A stretch of DNA of 64,000 nucleotides, taken from the NCBI GenBank assembly GCA_021300155.1, contig JAJTID010000030.1, positions 1 through 64,000 on the forward strand, read 5' to 3'. Shown here piece after piece: positions 45,360 through 53,635 of this stretch; position 1 is the first letter of the stretch; each line of letters begins with the position of its first letter. This DNA is from Pirellula sp. (lineage in GTDB: Bacteria > Planctomycetota > Planctomycetia > Pirellulales > Pirellulaceae). The notes under the pieces are model-generated. The model saw only the letters and a program-made list of their open reading frames with translations, was not told the DNA's origin and did no database searches. Both the position numbers and the translations under genes were made by a program.

Positions 45360-47405
45360 ATGCCACTATCACGCAACCACCGCACAGACCGACGACGGCG
45401 AGTCATGCTCGACGCCATTGCGCATGATAGCGAACTGGCTGTAGAAAACGTACGAGCGAGAAAACGAAACCGTCGCGCTTCCGAGGCCGACGAAGAGTCC
45501 GAGTACGGGACGACTTATCGGGACCCCGGCTATAGCCAAGCTGTTCGCAGGGCTTGCCAACAACGGCTGGTTCAATTAATTCCTGTTCGGCGTGGCTCGG
45601 TCGCAGTGATGCTAACCGGCCTTTGGATCTTCTTTGGATTGATGCTATTCGCCCACTATTGGATTCACGTACGACCTACCGTCAAGAATAGCCTCAATCT
45701 TGCTCAATTGCCCATTAGTAGGTTATTCGATTTGCGTTCACCGCATGGGATAGGACATTGGCTAACCAGTCAACTTTGGTTGTTAACAGCCCTTGCGAGC
45801 TGGATGATCTTCAATCTGCGGCGGCATAAACTGGATGACTATCGAGCTCGGTATCGCATCTGGGTATTCATCGCCATTGCGGCCTTTTTCTCGAGCTTTG
45901 ATGCATCCACTTCGGTATTGCTACTTCTTGGGTACAGCATCGATGGATGGACACGCGCGGAGATTGGATACGGTGGATGGCCACTCGTACTCGCATCTTT
46001 TGGTTCCATGGTCGGCGTACTCGGGATTCGTCTCTGCAGTGAACTCAAAGCGGTACCATCGAGTGTGGTGAGTTGGATAGTCGGGTTGCTCGCTTGGGCA
46101 GCTTCTGCACTTCTCGGCACCGGATTGGTGCGAACCACGTGGACAGAAGGTCAACTCGGATTGATCGTGGGAGGGCTTTGGCTAGGTGGAATATTGGCCG
46201 TCTTTCAGTCCGCAGCGATGTATCTGCGAGCCACTTATATCCAAGCGCAAAAAAGATTCTTGCAACGAAGCGGCTGCGAACTAAATCCTATCCGATTGAA
46301 GGTCCCTAAAGTATCACTGGGAATCAGAGGCAGTCGCGAGCAACCTGACACAGAATCAACCGAGACTAACGAATCGAGTGAGCGTCCAATTCGATGGAAA
46401 ATGCCATGGAAACGACCTGCTAATCAAGACGAAATCGAAGAGTACGAAGAACAATCCGATCGAAAGCAATCCACCAAGCAATCGATGCAACGCGAATCAG
46501 ATCGAGAATCGATCGAATCGAATCGAAATGCGGAACGAGCCAAGGAATCAATCAAGGAATCCGCAAGAGATACGGGTGAAGCAAAACAAAACGGCAGGTT
46601 GTTCGGACTTATCCCGAACCGACAGCTTCGAAACGAGACACCTGAGTTTGAGCCCGTTCGAGAAGATGATGACATCGAAGTAGACATGGGCCTAACGAAG
46701 AAACGGGGATGGTTTGGCATCGGCGGCAACAAAGTCGACGAATCACCGCGTCTGCGCAAGACCCCGGTTCAGCTTGCAGCAGCTTCAGCCACCTCGAGCA
46801 GAACTGTATCAAGTTCGACTGACATCAGCGATTCTTCCACTGCCAAAACGAGAAGATCATGGTGGCCGGGTAGGAAAGCGAGGTCCTCAGCCGACGAACC
46901 ACAAACGCATACAAAATCCGATACGAAGACGCGAGTTACAGCATCATCGACGGAATCGTCAGGCCCAGCTCGAAAGGGTTGGTTGCCCAGCTTGAAACGC
47001 TCCAGTTCTAACCCGAAAAAGGAAGTTAGCGATCGACTTTCGAGCGATTCTGGTACAAAGAAATCCATGTTCGGGCTCCGGAAAGCGAAGAAGAATGTCG
47101 AGACTTCCGACGCTCCGGCAAAGGCATCCAAACCATCAGAAGGCGGATCGAGAGAGAAAAAGGAAAAGCGAAACTGGCTTGGTATGTTCGACGGATTCAA
47201 ACTGAAACCACCGTCAACAGACACTTCGAACCGATCCGAGACGTCTAGCAAACCCGCGGCAACGCCTATGCCCATTAAGCCCAATAGCTCGTTGCCATCG
47301 ACACAAGATTACGACGAGTACGACAACGAGAACGAGAATCGCCCAATGAGCAAGGCGGAACGAAAACGACTTCGACGCCAACAAGACGACCGCCGCGCGG
47401 CGTAG
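45360..47405 (+). CDS. Membrane protein with long charged tail bearing repeated basic-aromatic motifs
   Basis: About 681 aa, family not recognised. Residues 1-75 are basic and hydrophilic, then about six membrane segments between 80 and 290 (VAVMLTGLWIFFGLMLFAHY; WLTSQLWLLTALASWMIFNL; WVFIAIAAFFSSFDASTSVL; GGWPLVLASFGSMVGVLGIR; VSWIVGLLAWAASALLG; LIVGGLWLGGILAVFQSA). The remaining 380 residues are low-complexity, rich in Ser, Lys, Arg and Glu and probably disordered and cytoplasmic. Spaced through that tail are seven short motifs such as KKRGWFGIGG, RRSWWPGRK, RKGWLPSLKR and KRNWLGMFDG. A TTG two codons earlier (45354) is possible; the ATG at 45360 is preferred. Confidence 0.7.
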   Translation: MPLSRNHRTDRRRRVMLDAIAHDSELAVENVRARKRNRRASEADEESEYGTTYRDPGYSQAVRRACQQRLVQLIPVRRGSVAVMLTGLWIFFGLMLFAHYWIHVRPTVKNSLNLAQLPISRLFDLRSPHGIGHWLTSQLWLLTALASWMIFNLRRHKLDDYRARYRIWVFIAIAAFFSSFDASTSVLLLLGYSIDGWTRAEIGYGGWPLVLASFGSMVGVLGIRLCSELKAVPSSVVSWIVGLLAWAASALLGTGLVRTTWTEGQLGLIVGGLWLGGILAVFQSAAMYLRATYIQAQKRFLQRSGCELNPIRLKVPKVSLGIRGSREQPDTESTETNESSERPIRWKMPWKRPANQDEIEEYEEQSDRKQSTKQSMQRESDRESIESNRNAERAKESIKESARDTGEAKQNGRLFGLIPNRQLRNETPEFEPVREDDDIEVDMGLTKKRGWFGIGGNKVDESPRLRKTPVQLAAASATSSRTVSSSTDISDSSTAKTRRSWWPGRKARSSADEPQTHTKSDTKTRVTASSTESSGPARKGWLPSLKRSSSNPKKEVSDRLSSDSGTKKSMFGLRKAKKNVETSDAPAKASKPSEGGSREKKEKRNWLGMFDGFKLKPPSTDTSNRSETSSKPAATPMPIKPNSSLPSTQDYDEYDNENENRPMSKAERKRLRRQQDDRRAA

Positions 47406-47569
47406 GGGTAAGGATAACGACAGGTGGATCCGACAGGTGGATCGTTACGATTGTTCAACGCTTACGAGATGAGCAGTATTTCATTCTGAATAGAGAACTA
47501 CAATACGCCTGAGGGGTGCAGAGGAATAACTATACTGTTCCAACCCGAAACACGACTTGCTTCTTTCAT

Positions 47570-47624
47570 CCCAACCCGACGCGCCAGCGAGGGATTCTGC
47601 GTCCCTCGCTCACGCATCGGATGG
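47570..47624. repeat. REP-like inverted repeat element, copy A
   Basis: Contains ccaacccgacgcg, then gcgagggattctgcgtccctcgc, a palindromic core (GCGAGGGA / TCCCTCGC) around a seven-base centre, then tcacgcatcgg. It shares both halves with copy B at 49455-49534. I recall the same ccaacccga...gtgagcgaggg elements scattered in Pirellula-group genomes. An unrelated caacccgaa occurs at 47541-47549. It lies upstream of the SPOUT methyltransferase gene, whose frame runs open through it but probably starts after it. Confidence 0.75.
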
Positions 47625-47691
47625 TAATGTTTCCAACTGCTTTTTTCCTAATATCAACTCGCCAAATACCTCACAAAACTCTCGATCTACA

Positions 47692-48516
47692 TTGTTAAAG
47701 CCGCAACTCATCTCTAGCGTTCAGAATCCGCGAATCAAGTTTGCGTGTTCTCTTCGAAATGCCAAGGACAGGCGAAAGTCAGGTGCCTTTCTTATCGACG
47801 GGCTAGCACTGGTGCAAATCGCGATCGCGTGCGATGTTCAGATCGACCAATTGTTCGTAAACGACGAGTCGACGCTCACAAAACTCCCCAAGCTGATTTG
47901 GCAGCAACAACAAGCGCCTGGCACTTTTGTGTGCGATCAGCCCCCCATGGAGAAATTGCAATATGGCGGTCAGTCTCATTCGATGATTGCAGTTGCAAAG
48001 TCTTGGCCGATGGATCTCGATTGCTTGACCAGAAAGCTTCGGCCGAAATCATCGCATCCGTTGTATCTGGTGCTCGATCGAATGGAGAAACCAGGGAATC
48101 TGGGAGCGGCATTGAGAACCGCGGATGCGTCGGGAGTTGATGCCGTTCTGTTGAGCGATCCGATTTGCGATATCTTCAATCCAAATGCGATTCGATCGAG
48201 TCTAGGAGCGATCTTCACCGTTCCGACCGCGTTTGGAACGTGCCAAGCTGTGGCTGCATGGTTGCAACAACAACGATGTAGCGTCTTTACCGCGCGCGTC
48301 GAAGGCGCGATCCCGTACTCATCCGCTTCCTTTGACGGTCCTATAGCGATCGTCATTGGTAATGAAGCCGATGGGCTTCAAGATCGTTGGTCCCAATCAC
48401 GATTCCAAGGAGTCTCAATTCCAATGATGGGAAAGATCGACTCGCTCAATGCATCCGTCAGCACGGCAATATTGCTGTTTGAAGCGGTAAGGCAACGCAA
48501 TCTGAAGCCACATTGA
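47692..48516 (+). CDS. SPOUT (TrmH/SpoU) family RNA 2'-O-methyltransferase
   Basis: S-adenosylmethionine-dependent RNA ribose methyltransferase, about 274 aa, target rRNA or tRNA not determinable. N-terminal substrate-binding domain NPRIKFACSLRNAKDRRKSG (SpoU_sub_bind type). The SPOUT knot motifs are complete: motif 1 LDRMEKPGNLGAALRTADAS, motif 2 AIVIGNEADGLQD and motif 3 IPMMGKIDSLNASVSTAILL. The open frame begins at 47557, but the first 45 codons run through the repeat element and are not protein-like; I place the start at the TTG at 47692 (LKPQLISSVQNPR). No clear ribosome site, so the start may shift by a few residues. Confidence 0.9.
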   Translation: MLKPQLISSVQNPRIKFACSLRNAKDRRKSGAFLIDGLALVQIAIACDVQIDQLFVNDESTLTKLPKLIWQQQQAPGTFVCDQPPMEKLQYGGQSHSMIAVAKSWPMDLDCLTRKLRPKSSHPLYLVLDRMEKPGNLGAALRTADASGVDAVLLSDPICDIFNPNAIRSSLGAIFTVPTAFGTCQAVAAWLQQQRCSVFTARVEGAIPYSSASFDGPIAIVIGNEADGLQDRWSQSRFQGVSIPMMGKIDSLNASVSTAILLFEAVRQRNLKPH

Positions 48517-48689
48517 TTCGTCGAATGTCCTTCGGTTTCCAGCCAAACCATCTAGAGACAAGAACAATAAATGGTACGATGGCACCGCGATTCAAGTGTT
48601 ACAGTTGTTCGATTGTCTTCCCCCTTCAATCGGCTGATTCTGTACGAATCGTTCACGCGTAAAAACATGTACAACAACCTTACCTAGCG

Positions 48690-49322
48690 ATGGATTTTAT
48701 GGCAGTTTCAGATCTTCTATGGCGATATGCAGTCAAACAATTCGATCCCAGTCGAACGATTGATGCGGAGACATGGTCGCAGATCGAACAAAGCTTGGTC
48801 GTGACACCTAGCAGCTTCGGCCTGCAACCGTGGAAATTTTTCGTGATCAAATCGCCGGAGATGAAATCGAAGCTCTCGGCAATTTCTTGGAATCAATCGC
48901 AGCCCAGTGATTGCTCTCACATGGTAGCTTTGGCTGCTATGCATACCGTCAGCGAAGAGTACGTAAATCGCTTTATCCAGTCTGCATGCAAGGCTCGCAA
49001 TGCTCCTCCCGAATCAATGGATGGCTATCGTCAAGTGATCTTGGGATTCTTGAAGCAGAAAGAAGGGCAGCATTTGTCCTGGGCAACCAATCAAGTCTAT
49101 ATCGCCTTGGGACAATTGATGGCCACCGCAGCCTCACTGAAGGTTGACGCATGCCCGATGGAAGGAATCGTCGCGAGCGAATACGACAAACTACTGGGCC
49201 TGGAAAACACCGAGTATCGCGTCGTCGTCGGATGTGCTTTGGGATACCGTCATGCTGAAGACCAATACGCAAAGGCTCCAAAGGTTCGTTTCGAACCTAA
49301 CGAGATAATTCAATACATCTAA
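48690..49322 (+). CDS. Nitroreductase family protein (NfsB-like)
   Basis: Flavin-dependent NAD(P)H oxidoreductase, 210 aa. Family hallmarks: LLWRYAVKQFDPSRTID at the N-terminus (RxSxKxF/Y-type FMN loop), VVTPSSFGLQPWKFFVIKSP, MGxx-type YIALGQLMATAASLKVDACPMEG, and VVVGCALGYRHAEDQYAKAPKVR near the C-terminus. Member of the FMN-binding nitro/quinone reductase fold; physiological substrate unknown. Alternative ATG nine bases in (48699). No clear operon partners: the gene sits between two copies of the REP-like element. Confidence 0.88.
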   Translation: MDFMAVSDLLWRYAVKQFDPSRTIDAETWSQIEQSLVVTPSSFGLQPWKFFVIKSPEMKSKLSAISWNQSQPSDCSHMVALAAMHTVSEEYVNRFIQSACKARNAPPESMDGYRQVILGFLKQKEGQHLSWATNQVYIALGQLMATAASLKVDACPMEGIVASEYDKLLGLENTEYRVVVGCALGYRHAEDQYAKAPKVRFEPNEIIQYI

Positions 49323-49687
49323 GTGATACAATAGACCTAAACAACGAGAAAAGACATCTAGACAACGACAAAGGCAGCGGATGAAATCGAATCATCGCAA
49401 CCCGAATCATTACGGACTGTTGATTTCGTGGATTTGCCGCACAGCGAACGATTTGCCCCAACCCGACGCGTGAGCGAGGGAAGGGAAATCCCACCGAATC
49501 CCTCGCTCACGCTCTCACGCTTCGGGTTGGGATTAAAACAGCAGTCGGTCACGCTACAGGTAGGCATGTTTTCGAGGAAACCTCGCACTACCACAGCTGT
49601 TAACCGAAAACCACCAACTGAAGACTTTTTCTTCTAACAGACAACTGACAACCTCCATCATTCCCCCATCAATCTCTGGATACCAAA
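49323..49687. other. Intergenic stretch with one REP-like element
   Basis: Between the nitroreductase and acyltransferase genes. Apart from the inverted-repeat element at 49455-49534 nothing coding was seen; the frames here are short and lack motifs. Confidence 0.5.
49455..49534. repeat. REP-like inverted repeat element, copy B
   Basis: Contains ccaacccgacgcgtgagcga, a central spacer, then ccctcgctcacgc, tctcacgct and tcgggttggg, so it is a long imperfect inverted repeat with outer arms ccaacccga / tcgggttgg and inner arms gcgtgagcgaggg / ccctcgctcacgc. It shares both inner halves with copy A (47570-47624). Confidence 0.8.
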
Positions 49688-50494
49688 TTGAGTTCTGGCG
49701 TTGCTCATCCGAAATCGCAAAAGTGGTTGGTAGACGGATTCTGCTGGTACTCGAAGGGAATGATTCGCAAGTGTTTCACATCCTTTGGGATCTCCGGCAC
49801 GGAGCAACTTCGATCGATTGCCGAGACGCAGCCTTTGATTGTCTACGCAAATCATGCCAGTTGGTGGGACCCGATTGTTGCGATGCTCGCTCGCAAAGAG
49901 ACGGTGCCGACGCGGACGCTCTATGCCCCGATCGATTCGGATATGCTGGAGAATTATGCCGTATTGAAGAAGATGGGGTTCTATGGCGTTAAGCTAGAAT
50001 CCTATGCAGGGGCTCAACAGTTCCTGGTCAACAGCAAGGCAATTCTAGAGCGACCGAATGCTTCTCTCTGGATTACTCCAGAGGGAAAATTCTGCGATGT
50101 TCGCGACCACTCGCAATCACTTATGCCAGGCATGGCCCATTTAGCCACACGCGTTCCTGACATCGTTTGCGTTCCATTGGCCATCGAGTACCCTTTTTGG
50201 GAAGACAGTCGCCCTCATATTTTTTGCATGTTCGGTAAGCCTGTAGAGATAGGGCCAAAAGACGCCAAGGATAAAGAAGCATGGAGTAGGGGTTTGACAA
50301 AAGCCCTTCGTCAAACACAATCCGACTTGGCCTCCAACGTCATCCGGCGTGACCCGAAAGCGTTTGAATACATCGTGGAGAGTCGCGCCAAAAAATTGGG
50401 ATGGTATGATCATGCTCGAAGCATGACTGCGTGGATACGCGGAAAAGAGTTTGACCCTCGACACTCCCATGCGATGAAGAAACGACAGAAGTAA
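49688..50494 (+). CDS. 1-acyl-sn-glycerol-3-phosphate acyltransferase-like (PlsC family)
   Basis: A 268-aa acyltransferase of the PlsC fold. The catalytic motif HxxxxD is NHASWWD (about residues 55-61), the second motif is ITPEGKFCDV near 117 (in place of the usual EGTR/FPEG), and SYAGAQQFLVNSK lies between. PlsC relatives acylate lysophosphatidic acid; others act on glycolipids or carotenoid glycosides. No membrane segment visible. Start is TTG at 49688. The glycosyltransferase gene begins 5 bases after its stop, so the two are clearly a unit; a CrtO-like role in acylating a glycosylated terpenoid is possible but not shown. Confidence 0.85.
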   Translation: MSSGVAHPKSQKWLVDGFCWYSKGMIRKCFTSFGISGTEQLRSIAETQPLIVYANHASWWDPIVAMLARKETVPTRTLYAPIDSDMLENYAVLKKMGFYGVKLESYAGAQQFLVNSKAILERPNASLWITPEGKFCDVRDHSQSLMPGMAHLATRVPDIVCVPLAIEYPFWEDSRPHIFCMFGKPVEIGPKDAKDKEAWSRGLTKALRQTQSDLASNVIRRDPKAFEYIVESRAKKLGWYDHARSMTAWIRGKEFDPRHSHAMKKRQK

Positions 50495-50498
50495 TCCG

Positions 50499-51632
50499 AT
50501 GTTAGTAATTGTTTGCGTGGCAATAGCATTGTTGCTGACCGCTCTCCCAGTGGGGCTCTTTCTGAAGAACACGAAGCTCTTTATGACTTCTCCTGCAGAT
50601 ACCGAATCGCTACAGAAAGCCAAATCGATTCGATTGAGTGTTTGTATTCCAGCAAGAAACGAGGCCAAGAGTATCGGCAACTCGCTAAAGCACCTTGTCG
50701 AAAGCACGCACAGCGACTTTGAAATCTTGGTCATGGACGACAATTCAGAGGACAACACCGCCGCGATCGTAGAAGAGTGGATGGCACGATCGAATCGCAT
50801 TCGGCTACTGACATCTGCGCCGCTGCCGCCAGGCTGGAATGGCAAACAGTTTGCATGTTGGCAATTGGCAAAGGAAGCGAAAAACGAGTTGGTCATGTTC
50901 GTCGACGCGGATGTTCGAGTCAGTCCGGATGCGCTAACTCGTTGCATTGCTGAACAACAAAGCAAAGGAGCTCCACTGGTCAGCGGATTTCCTCGACAAA
51001 TCACTGGCACTTGGTCGGAGAAGCTTTTGATACCGATGATGCATTATGTGCTGTTGTGTTTCTTGCCAATCGATCGGATGCGAGCGAGTACCATGCCAGG
51101 CTTTGCCGCAGGCTGCGGGCAGTTGTTCCTTGCGAACCGCGAGACTTACATGACGATGGGCGGGCATTCAGCAATCGCGGGTTCGCGTCATGACGGTATT
51201 CAATTGCCGCGTGCGTTTCGTCGCCAGGGATTCGCGACAGACATCTTTGACGCCTCCGACATCGTGTCATGCAGAATGTATGAAAACTTCGCGCAAGTTC
51301 AACGCGGCTTGCTCAAGAATGCATACGAGGGGATTGCCAACCCGAGGCTCATCATTCCGTTCACAGTGTTGTTATTGGGCGGGACGCTGCTGCCCTTGCT
51401 GCTCGCCATGGTTGCCATATCCAAAGAATGGCCTATCGGGAGCATTGTAATCCTTGCGGTACTGTCTCTCGCATCATGGATTCCACGCCTGGTCGCAGCA
51501 AGTAAATTCAAGCAATCGTGGTTCGGGGCATGGTGCCATCCGATTGCTCTAGTTTGGTTCGTTGCACTTCAATGGATTGCTCTCATCCAAGGTTTGCTAG
51601 GAATCCAAGTGACATGGAGAGGCCGTCTGTAG
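50499..51632 (+). CDS. GT2 family glycosyltransferase (HpnB/CrtQ-like), membrane-bound
   Basis: About 377 aa. N-terminal hydrophobic segment (LVIVCVAIALLLTALPVGL), then a GT-A fold: LSVCIPARNEAKSIGNSLKH, DDNSEDNTAAIVEEW near 85-99, APLPPGWNGKQFACWQLAKE, and the metal-binding VMFVDADVRVSPDALTRC near 130. The acceptor region has GGHSAIAGSRHDGIQLPRAF and QVQRGLLKNAYEG. Two or three C-terminal membrane segments end the chain (LIIPFTVLLLGGTLLPLLLA; GSIVILAVLSLASWI). The LPPGWNGKxxA motif is typical of glycosyltransferases linked to hopanoid and carotenoid (staphyloxanthin CrtQ) pathways; which lipid it glycosylates is unknown. Confidence 0.85.
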   Translation: MLVIVCVAIALLLTALPVGLFLKNTKLFMTSPADTESLQKAKSIRLSVCIPARNEAKSIGNSLKHLVESTHSDFEILVMDDNSEDNTAAIVEEWMARSNRIRLLTSAPLPPGWNGKQFACWQLAKEAKNELVMFVDADVRVSPDALTRCIAEQQSKGAPLVSGFPRQITGTWSEKLLIPMMHYVLLCFLPIDRMRASTMPGFAAGCGQLFLANRETYMTMGGHSAIAGSRHDGIQLPRAFRRQGFATDIFDASDIVSCRMYENFAQVQRGLLKNAYEGIANPRLIIPFTVLLLGGTLLPLLLAMVAISKEWPIGSIVILAVLSLASWIPRLVAASKFKQSWFGAWCHPIALVWFVALQWIALIQGLLGIQVTWRGRL

Positions 51633-51673
51633 GGCCGCTCGACACAGCCGACAAAGTCACGTTCTGACTGTAA

Positions 51674-51693
51674 CTTGGGACCCTTGTCCCGAG
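51674..51693. terminator. Hairpin between convergent genes, possible terminator
   Basis: CTTGGGAC and GTCCCGAG pair over eight bases with one wobble around a CCTT loop. No T-tract follows on either strand, so termination is uncertain. Confidence 0.35.
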
Positions 51694-51807
51694 CGGATGG
51701 ATTTTCCAAGGAGTTGTTGACGGCCGGAACAATGATCCCAGCCTACTTTGACTTTTGTAAGTTCTGTCCCATGCGTAGAGCCGCAAGCACCACAAGCAGC
51801 TAGAGTA

Positions 51808-52335
51808 TCAGCTTTGGGTGGTGGCTGGACGAAGGCTCTTGAGATAGTCGACCGGAATGGGGATTCCTTTGAGCACTCCTTCGACAACAATATTTTTTTC
51901 GACGATGCCTTGGAAACGGCAGACGATAAGCCGCGGCTTTCGCACTTTGAGAAGTTCACACATAACGACCAATCGCGAGCCAGGTAGAACAGGGTCTCGG
52001 AATCTGACATCTTCCAATCCACCAAACCCCACCATGGATTCGCCGAGCAGTTTGTATTTGTGCGAGCAATAACAACAAACTTGCGCTACGGCTTCTAGCA
52101 TGACCACGCCGGGCATCAGCGGCATACCGGGCATGTGGCCACGAACCCAGAATTCGTTTTCCGAGATGTCTTTGTAACCAACACAGACAACTTTGACAGG
52201 ATCCTCATACACGATTGCCGTCAACTGCTCCATTTCGAAGCGTTGTGGGTTGTATTTACGGATCTCGTTCGTATCCGCAATTACATTGTTAAAATCGATA
52301 GAGTCCGGATCGACAATGTAGTCTTTTGCAACCAA
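51808..52335 (-). CDS. FabZ-like 3-hydroxyacyl-ACP dehydratase
   Basis: Hot-dog fold dehydratase of 175 aa. The active site is clear: GHMPGMPLMPGVVMLEAVAQ near residues 67-86, with the catalytic His of GHMPG and Glu of LEAVAQ. FabZ removes water from 3-hydroxyacyl-ACP in fatty-acid elongation; here the longer N-terminus (PDSIDFNNVIADTNEIRKYN) and the position away from other fab genes leave the exact substrate open. Start is a TTG with GAGG eight bases before it. Convergent with the glycosyltransferase; the tiny basic gene precedes it by 101 bases. Confidence 0.87.
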   Translation of the reverse strand: MVAKDYIVDPDSIDFNNVIADTNEIRKYNPQRFEMEQLTAIVYEDPVKVVCVGYKDISENEFWVRGHMPGMPLMPGVVMLEAVAQVCCYCSHKYKLLGESMVGFGGLEDVRFRDPVLPGSRLVVMCELLKVRKPRLIVCRFQGIVEKNIVVEGVLKGIPIPVDYLKSLRPATTQS

Positions 52336-52436
52336 CGGTCTTGCCTCGTCGTGGGAACCTGCGAACTTTGGTTAGTTTCGATAGGAACAGTCTAGGAAAA
52401 AAACGTACCGCATCGACAACTAGGTCTGATCGACGA

Positions 52437-52535
52437 CTAGGTACGGACTTTTCTTCTCTTGGATTTTCGAGCTTTGCTATTAGCGGCTCGCTGGCCGTGA
52501 TTTGCTTTTTTCAGCTTGCGGTGTGGCTTTGTCAT
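52437..52535 (-). CDS. 32-residue strongly basic protein
   Basis: A tiny frame from ATG (52533-52535) to TAG (52437-52439). It begins MTKPHRKLKKANHG, continues QRAANSKARKSKRRKVRT and holds 13 Lys/Arg in 32 residues. A strong Shine-Dalgarno AGAGAGG lies five bases before the ATG, which is the main reason to believe it. The composition resembles small ribosomal or nucleic-acid-binding proteins (for example the AURKAIP1-like bL38 type), but I cannot assign it. It is in front of the FabZ-like gene on the same strand. Confidence 0.6.
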   Translation of the reverse strand: MTKPHRKLKKANHGQRAANSKARKSKRRKVRT

Positions 52536-52784
52536 GACTGCCTCTCTATGTGTATGAATCTGCCGTTAGCGCGGCTGTTTTAATTCGCTGGCTTGGTTTC
52601 GCCCGCCCCTATTATCGAAGGGCCCAGTAGAATACCAGGAATGCTTTCTCATGGAAAGGCAAAATTGACTTGTCGGCAGCTACCCTCGGTGCGTATCATA
52701 GCCCTTAGTGATAAACCATTGATGGCTTGCGGTTACCGGCGAGCTTGGAAACATAAGTCAAATACATGTGATGTGAGGGAACAG

Positions 52785-53114
52785 ATGGCATTCAGTTTGT
52801 CAGAAGTTGCAGCCGAAGAGCTGAAAAAAGCTTACAACGAAGCTAGTTTTGGACCAGAAACGTTTGTAAGGATCGGAGTTATGGGAGGCGGATGTGCTGG
52901 TTTTCAGTACTCTCTCCAGTTCGATGACAAGTACGATGACGAGAAGGACAGCCGCTACGAACAGCACGGAGTCAGCTATGTCGTCGATAAGAAGAGTTCA
53001 CTGTTGCTCGACGGAGCGACGCTAGGCTATCACAAGAGCTTGGAGCGTCAGGGGTTCACGTTCGAGAACCCCAACGCCGTAAAGTCTTGCGGCTGTGGCA
53101 AGTCGTTCCAATAA
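52785..53114 (+). CDS. IscA/ErpA-type iron-sulfur cluster assembly protein
   Basis: A-type carrier that passes Fe-S clusters to target apoproteins; cytosolic. About 109 aa, standard length. Three conserved cysteines are visible: GGGCAGFQYSLQF near residues 32-44 and the terminal SCGCGKSF. The intermediate segment VVDKKSSLLLDGATLGYHKS is typical. The frame is open from 52593, but the ATG at 52785 with GAGGG six bases before it gives the right N-terminus (MAFSLSEVAAEELKKAYNEA). No isc or suf genes are adjacent. A terminator follows. Confidence 0.94.
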   Translation: MAFSLSEVAAEELKKAYNEASFGPETFVRIGVMGGGCAGFQYSLQFDDKYDDEKDSRYEQHGVSYVVDKKSSLLLDGATLGYHKSLERQGFTFENPNAVKSCGCGKSFQ

Positions 53115-53167
53115 GACCTTCTGATAGCTTCTTCCACGGAAGCCGGTCGGTGAAAATACTAGCCTAA

Positions 53168-53198
53168 TCAAAAAGGATCGCGAAAGCGGTCCTTTTTT
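53168..53198 (+). terminator. Rho-independent terminator after the IscA-type gene
   Basis: AAAAAGGATCGC-gaaa-GCGGTCCTTTTTTT: a seven-pair core with one wobble, GAAA loop, and A- and T-tracts that could work in both directions. Confidence 0.8.
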
Positions 53199-53312
53199 TG
53201 TGCAGCAGAGTCAACCGGACTGCGAATCACTAATTCTTCAACGGACGAAGATTCATTTCCACACGATCATTTACCACCAACCGAGTTGTTCATTGCTGCT
53301 GGAATGCCATTA

Positions 53313-53521
53313 CTATAAATAGCATGCGTTAAATAGCATGCGTTGATTCGGGGTCGCGTGCGATTTAAAGCCTGCCACCAACGACAAAGGGAAGGCGATC
53401 AGAACAAAGATCAATCGGAAGATGGCTAACATCAGTCCGCGGATTGCGCCCAAAAAATCAACAACACACCGAAAATAGACAAAACACCTAGGATAGCCCA
53501 TAGAATCAGCACTCCATGCAT
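53313..53521 (-). pseudogene. Possible frameshifted small hydrophobic protein (DUF1328-like)
   Basis: From the ATG at 53519-53521 the minus strand reads MHGVLILWAILGVLSIFGVL, then a TTTTTT run and a stop at 53432. In the shifted frame after the T-run it continues GAIRGLMLAIFRLIFVLIAF then PLSLVAG. Together these look like a DUF1328-type membrane protein (two hydrophobic stretches around an A/G-I-A-K-I-L-like centre) broken by a one-base change in the homopolymer. It could also be a sequencing error or a chance pattern. A 14-base tandem repeat at its 3' end is listed separately. Confidence 0.35.
53317..53344. repeat. 14-base perfect tandem duplication
   Basis: aaatagcatgcgtt occurs twice in a row, at 53317-53330 and 53331-53344, at the end of the candidate pseudogene, consistent with a short replication-slippage duplication. 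Confidence 0.9.
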
Positions 53522-53635
53522 ACTTCTGCAAAAACACCCCATTGGCAGATAGACTCCCTTTGAGTATTGACGAGGAAGCTTTATTGCGCATAATGGCCTC
53601 GCTTGTCACTCGTGAGAACGGAGTTCAATCACATC

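Noticed and set aside
47557-47691. First 45 codons of the open frame before the SPOUT methyltransferase
   Set aside because: They run through the REP-like element and are not protein-like.
50141-51010. 289-aa frame on the minus strand
   Set aside because: It runs across the end of the acyltransferase and the start of the GT2 gene, both well supported, so it is a shadow frame.
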